DNA of 64,000 nt from assembly GCF_026151205.1 (NCBI RefSeq), contig NC_087076.1, positions 23,058,828 through 23,122,827 on the forward strand, read 5' to 3'. The notes under the pieces were generated by a model. That model was given only the letters and a program-made list of their open reading frames with translations, ran no database searches and was not told where the DNA came from. This document shows, in pieces, positions 59,687 through 64,000 of the stretch (position 1 is the first letter of the stretch; every line of letters begins with the position of its first letter). A program made the translations under genes and the position numbers. Source of the DNA: Bolinopsis microptera. Taxonomy: Eukaryota > Ctenophora > Tentaculata > Lobata > Bolinopsidae.

Positions 59687-60770
59687 CCTCTATGCACACT
59701 ATCGAACGCCTTTTTGAAATCAATGAAAACCATGGTGGCCTTGAGATTTTTGGCTCTAGCACCCTCCATAATTCTTCGTAGAGCAAGGATGTGCGATGTT
59801 GTAGAGCGCCCAGGTCTAAAGCCATTCTGGTTGTCCCTTAAAACTTCCTCAAGACTTGGCTTCATCCTGTTCAGCAACATTTTGTTCAGAGTTTTACTGA
59901 CTATCGATGTCAGAGATATTCCTCTGTAGTTGTCGGTCTTAGTGAGGTCCCCTTTCTTTGGCACAGGAACAATATTGCTGAGCTTCCATTGATCGGGCAT
60001 GAGACCATCACATAATGCATCGTTGCAGAACTTCAGGATGACGTCATCGATGTCCACCCTCTTCATCACTTCAGGTGAGATACCATCATCACCATAAGCT
60101 TTGCCTTCTACTATCTGCTTTTTGGCAAGACGTAGTTCCTCAATGGTGAACGGGCCATCCTCTATATTCAGTGGAGGGTGTATATTCCTGATCGGAATGC
60201 TATTGTCAGGGACTGTGGGTGGCTGTCCAAGTAACCCAGAGAAGTGCTTCCTCCAGTTCTCAAGACGTTCTGTTGAGCTGCCCCCTTCCACGAGTCCACA
60301 GCTGGGATTTGTCCTCCCTGAAATATCGTTGACAAGCTTCCAGCTTTCCTTGTTCTTACAACGATCAGCAGTATCCTCAACTTTCCTGATCTTTCCTTTC
60401 AGGATCTCCTCCTCTACCTCTTTGTAGCAGGCCTTTAACAAATCCTTTTTAGTGGCGACTTCCTCTCTCTTCTCCTCACAAGGCTCCTGATGGTATTGGT
60501 CCTTGGCCAAGAACAGTCCCCTCCTTGCACTGTCCACTCTTGGGTCACTTGAGGGGTCAATCTGCTTTTGTCGAGTCTTCTTTGGCAGAAGGCTCTTGTT
60601 TGCCGCCTCAATAGCAACCATAAGCTTCCCGTAGCTTTCAGTGGCCCCATCATCCTTCTCTACCAGGCCAGAGAATCTATTCCGAACTTCAATTGCATAC
60701 TTTTTTTGAAGCTCACCATCCGACTTCAGGGCACTATAATCATAGTTAACTTTTTTCGGAGGCCTGTGTC
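59687..60770 (-). pseudogene. LINE RT N-terminal part, cut by Gypsy
   Basis: The frame contains the linker, EGKAYGDDGISPEVMKR, WKLSNIVPVPKKGD, NYRGISLTSIVSK, NQNGFRPGRSTTSH and MVFIDFKKAFDSVHRGL. It stops where the Gypsy 5' LTR and its GCAAA duplication begin. Reverse transcriptase motifs up to the first catalytic aspartate (FIDFKKAFD) are intact, and the second catalytic motif is missing from the whole LINE. Confidence 0.85.
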
Positions 60771-60788
60771 CTTTCCTAAAGCTAACTT

Positions 60789-61787
60789 TTATTTGATCTT
60801 ACACACTACAACTCTGTGATCAGATCCCAACGACTGAAAAGTGTTGTAAACTTCAGTGTTCTTTAATGAGTTTTTCCACTTCCGCCGTATGAGGATATAG
60901 TCAATCTGACCTTTGTTAAGTGTCCCATCGGATAAGAAGGTCCACCTCTTGTTGACCTTCTTTCTGAAGCGGATATTGGTAATTTCCATATCACACTCCA
61001 GGGCAGTGTCTCTCAGTAGCTCTCCATTCCGATTGGTACGAGTATGAAAGTACCAACGGGAATCTTCTTCACTCTCCTTTCCAAGCCGGGCGTTCATATC
61101 TCCCTCTGTGATCAGCAGGTGGTGCGCTGGCACATCATTCATAGCCTGTCTAAGGGTGTTATGGAAATCCTCCGCTTCTTCAACTAGTGCTGCCTCGGTA
61201 GGACTATAGGCAGTTATAGTTGTGAGTCTGGGATTTCCGTTGAAAGAGATAGTCAGCACCCTTGAGCCATAGGGTTTAATGAGGCTGATTGCGCTGTATG
61301 CTCTTCTAGTCAGCAGAAAGCCCACTCCACCAGTGGCTGCTCCTGCTCCATTCCTCCATGCTGAAACAGTTACCAAGCTAACCCCCTCCTTGAACTTTTC
61401 GATCTTGATCGGTTCCTGGTGGACAATCCTATGTTCTTGGATCCCAAGGATCTCCATGCCACTCTCCAGAAACTGAGTCACGAGTTCAAGGCGCTTGTAA
61501 CCTTCTCTAGCAGTTCGGACATTAAATGTCCCTACTAGAGCTACCTCACTACAAGAAACCAATGCATCCCCATCCTTTTTTTGTTGTTTTATGTTATTTT
61601 TTGTGCCGGGTGAAGGTGCCGGCATATCATCTGTCACCCCTCTCCTAGGGAGTTTTAGGGTGAGAGAGTCATCAATCCGGTCCCCTCCGACATCTAAATC
61701 AGTGGTAGGGACTTTAACCCTAGTGTTATTATAAGACATCATCAAACTTTTCAATGGCTGGTGTCTCATGCGCAGTCCCCTGCACAT
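60789..61787 (-). CDS. LINE endonuclease domain
   Basis: A 332-codon frame with TFNVRTAREGYKRLELV, ILGIQEHR, TEGDMNARLG, LNKGQIDYILIRR and SLGSDHRVVV, the ordered active-site motifs of the exonuclease-endonuclease-phosphatase fold. It ends at a stop (KIK) just before a one-base shift into the RT linker (FRKGHRPPKKVNYDYSAL). In an intact copy it would be the N-terminal half of a single protein. It is best viewed as part of a dead LINE. Confidence 0.85.
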   Translation of the reverse strand: MCRGLRMRHQPLKSLMMSYNNTRVKVPTTDLDVGGDRIDDSLTLKLPRRGVTDDMPAPSPGTKNNIKQQKKDGDALVSCSEVALVGTFNVRTAREGYKRLELVTQFLESGMEILGIQEHRIVHQEPIKIEKFKEGVSLVTVSAWRNGAGAATGGVGFLLTRRAYSAISLIKPYGSRVLTISFNGNPRLTTITAYSPTEAALVEEAEDFHNTLRQAMNDVPAHHLLITEGDMNARLGKESEEDSRWYFHTRTNRNGELLRDTALECDMEITNIRFRKKVNKRWTFLSDGTLNKGQIDYILIRRKWKNSLKNTEVYNTFQSLGSDHRVVVCKIK

Positions 61788-62837
61788 CAGGCGAAGTGAG
61801 ACACCTACTTAACGCCGGGCGCCACTTGAGCGTTAAATGACTTATCCATCTTGGCCACGTGAGTAACAACTTCCGCTAGAACACTTGTTGCTACTAATCA
61901 GTAAGAGTGGGTTTTGTGATGATGTCCTGTCGTTGTATTATTCCTTCTTTCTTCACCAATTCCAGTAAATGACTATACACTTTTGTCCCAAAGCTTAGGG
62001 AGATTAGAGTGTGAGCCAAGGCTCCACTTTTACGGGAGCTAACCTTCCCCCTGACTACCTCGTTACCCCAGGCATGGGGGGCCGATCCTGTTACCAGAGC
62101 GTGGTCCAGTTTACCTGGGTCATAGAAACAAGGTCAGAGGCAAACGGCCAATACCTCTTTAGCTACTGTTCACTCCACAGCCGGGATAGTCACTGATTCT
62201 CTGCACCTCTCTTCTCTTGAGGTTTAGAGTTAGGAGACAATTATGTGATCCAATAATTGAAATCCGCGGGGGTCAGTGAGCCTCCCGTCGCCCTTCGCTG
62301 CCTTTAGCCTGGAGATCACCACTGTTCATCCAGTTTCCAGTCTTCACCACGAGGAGGTATCAGGATAGTACTTGTTGTGGAGAGGCTTCATCTTGCTGTT
62401 CGATGTGGTACTGGAAAAGGGCACCAACGGGGTAGCCCTTTTTCGAGGTTCTGGCTGCTACAGGCAGATCCAGGGTCTCTATCCAGCGGTGACGCTTTGG
62501 GTCACCTGCGCTTCACACAACCATTGGAAGACCATTAGTTTTGGCCCGATAGCAAGTGCTACGAAGTAGCGCACGCCAGGCCAGACCATTAACAATGGTC
62601 AACGAAAATGTTTGCAGTTTCTCGCTTGCAGTATCACGCGACCGCCGAAGGCTATGTGAACGAAAATGTAGTTGCGAGAAGAATTTATATAATTGGATGC
62701 GCGGCGCAGCTCATTGCGCTGTAAGTAGTATTTGTATACTTTTACTTTATATAAACTTAAAGCGAGACGATATATATCCATGTCATTTTACTGACACCAC
62801 GGCATCAACTTTACCACGACTTTCCGCAAAAACCTTA
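61788..62837. other. Possible LINE 5' region, no other gene
   Basis: This stretch lies just upstream of the LINE endonuclease frame and may be its 5' untranslated region, though I cannot mark its end. Near 62549-62600 are pieces of the GC-rich repeat (GTGCTACGAAGTAGCGCACG) and the palindrome GACCATTAACAATGGTC, also represented near 16.0 kb. Open frames at 62011, 62372 and 62556 have no recognisable domain. Confidence 0.4.
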
Positions 62838-64000
62838 ACGGGTGATACTCGTAAAATATCTGTCGAACTCGGCGCGCGTCCTGCATGGTACGTTTTGGAC
62901 CCCAACACCAAGTGGTGTCAAAAATGCGAATTAAATAGGTAATAATTATTTTAGTCTCTTGAGTCTTGACACCATTTAGGGTTATATTATACGGGTTCCT
63001 GCTAGTATGTTTAAAGCTTAAACAAACATGGTTTAATTGTCAGTTTTAAAGGCTGTTGCTTCCAAGAGGGCTGGGATAAATTAATAAAGTTTTGAGTATG
63101 ACTAGGCAGTTTGGAGTAGTACACTCAAAGTTATGACTGCTTGACTGCTAATCTGAACAGCTCAAAACATCCACGAAATAGTACCAACCAACAAAAAAGA
63201 AATAATCATCAACTGAGTATTACTATTATATACGATTTATCTGTGTGGAAGTTTTGTTGATTCTGATAAGTAACAAGTTTAAAGGACCAGTTAACTGAAA
63301 AATTTGTAGTCTCCAATTTGGCTAAGATTTAAATCAGCTGTGACAAACTGGTAAAGAATCGTATCGCCGGAAGAACCAACTCTCTAGCGTACGTGTAACG
63401 CGTTTTATTGCAATAATAAGCTGTGGCCTCGTGACGTCATAAAGTCCCTCAGTGCGCGCTTGCATAGCGTAATTTACATTACAAATTTTTATCATCGTCA
63501 ATAAAACACGTGTAACTCACTTAAATTATAGAATTATGACTATTGTCGGCCTGTGTTCCGAGGCAATGATACTCCACTGGGTATAGTAAAAGAGTGTTCA
63601 AAGGATTAACACAAGCACATGTAGTTAACAATATATCCTGAGAGATAACAAAGTTAAGGTAACAGTATATAAGCCAAAGGTCCTATAATATAAACTAAAG
63701 GTGTAATATATAGGACTGGAAATATATAGCCTGACATTACTCTCCCCTTTAAAAAAATCTACCTCCCTTCAAAGTGAATGCATAAAAACTTTATAAGATC
63801 CTATAAGTGCTCAATATTTATATGAAATAGATATAATAAAGTCTCCCAGGATTAAATTCTCAAATATTGTCAAATAAATCAAAAAATACAAATAACCCAT
63901 GCGCATGGGAATTCAATAGTCAAAATAACTTATTTATAAAAATTGACTTAAAATTAGCAAATTCGTAGAAAAATATAAATTTCAATGATAAATCTGTTTT
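62838..64000. other. Right end: one repeat fragment, no gene
   Basis: Bases 62838-62866 match the 5' end of the nested MITE at 15048, and GGCGCGCGTCCTG follows at 62871. The rest is AT-rich with no open frame of note, no inverted ends that I can see and no RNA gene signature. Confidence 0.5.

Larger units (their letters stand above)
54065..61787 (-). mobile_element. Minus-strand LINE interrupted by a Gypsy element
   Basis: 5' part at 60789-61787 (endonuclease), middle at about 59687-60770 (start of RT), and 3' part at 54082-54499, after a 5.2-kb Gypsy insertion. The 3' part resumes with KILKAYGIPEAIVRLIEE but then jumps to DGCYTRMLRMALNV. The central palm, including the catalytic aspartate pair, is therefore deleted. 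The C-terminal part has MRLAGHIHRHPE and ARSRGRPAMTY, a motif set seen in RTE-like and related LINEs. It is not competent for movement. Confidence 0.85.

Overview
The window is a piece of animal nuclear genome, probably from a marine invertebrate; the phylum is an inference I cannot settle. It is AT-rich and intron-dense. One conserved host gene, the chromatin remodeler CHD1 (+ strand, about 23.5-51.07 kb, 25 coding exons traced with consistent splice phases), is surrounded and invaded by satellites and nested transposons. I saw no bacterial-style operons, no CRISPR array and no convincing tRNA or rRNA gene.

Layout: 1-1.37 kb is unannotated sequence with one tiny MITE. From 1.37 to 15.0 kb lies a minus-strand-open minisatellite built from 12-bp and 10-bp units. 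It is organised into ~2.85-kb and 1.94-kb higher-order repeats, carries nine copies of an 80-bp intron-like module, and is interrupted by a MULE remnant at 13.85-14.74 kb. From 15 to 23.5 kb is a graveyard of MITEs, LINE 3' ends and a 2.47-kb DNA transposon. CHD1 follows. Its introns hold a CRE/E-box tandem array, three copies of a 165-bp repeat, a second copy of the 2-kb DNA transposon only 17 nt past a splice donor, and one 14.2-kb intron.

That intron (36637-50808) is the centrepiece. A 19-bp C/T-rich satellite of about 4 kb runs up to a 9.4-kb element with G-run terminal inverted repeats, and the satellite then resumes for 0.6 kb and abuts the 3' splice site of the penultimate exon. Inside the 9.4-kb element are pieces of an unrecognised protein, an intact sense-strand LINE, and a 5'-truncated antisense LINE bounded by an 11-bp target duplication. 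The last two CHD1 exons lie beyond it and finish the protein at 51071.

From 51.3 to 64 kb are more MITEs, a 76-bp perfect palindrome, and a minus-strand LINE split by an apparently intact Ty3/Gypsy retrotransposon (54500-59681) with matching 130-bp LTRs and a 5-bp target duplication.

Target-site duplications and interrupted sequences give partial orders of events: tiny hAT-like MITE before the 867-bp element; minisatellite before the MULE; LINE before the 2-kb DNA transposon; C/T satellite before the TIR element before the antisense LINE; LINE before Gypsy. CHD1 splicing must cope with all of this. Exon phases and conserved domains show that its coding sequence remains intact from the acidic N-terminal region to the stop codon; the first coding exon with the start codon was not found.
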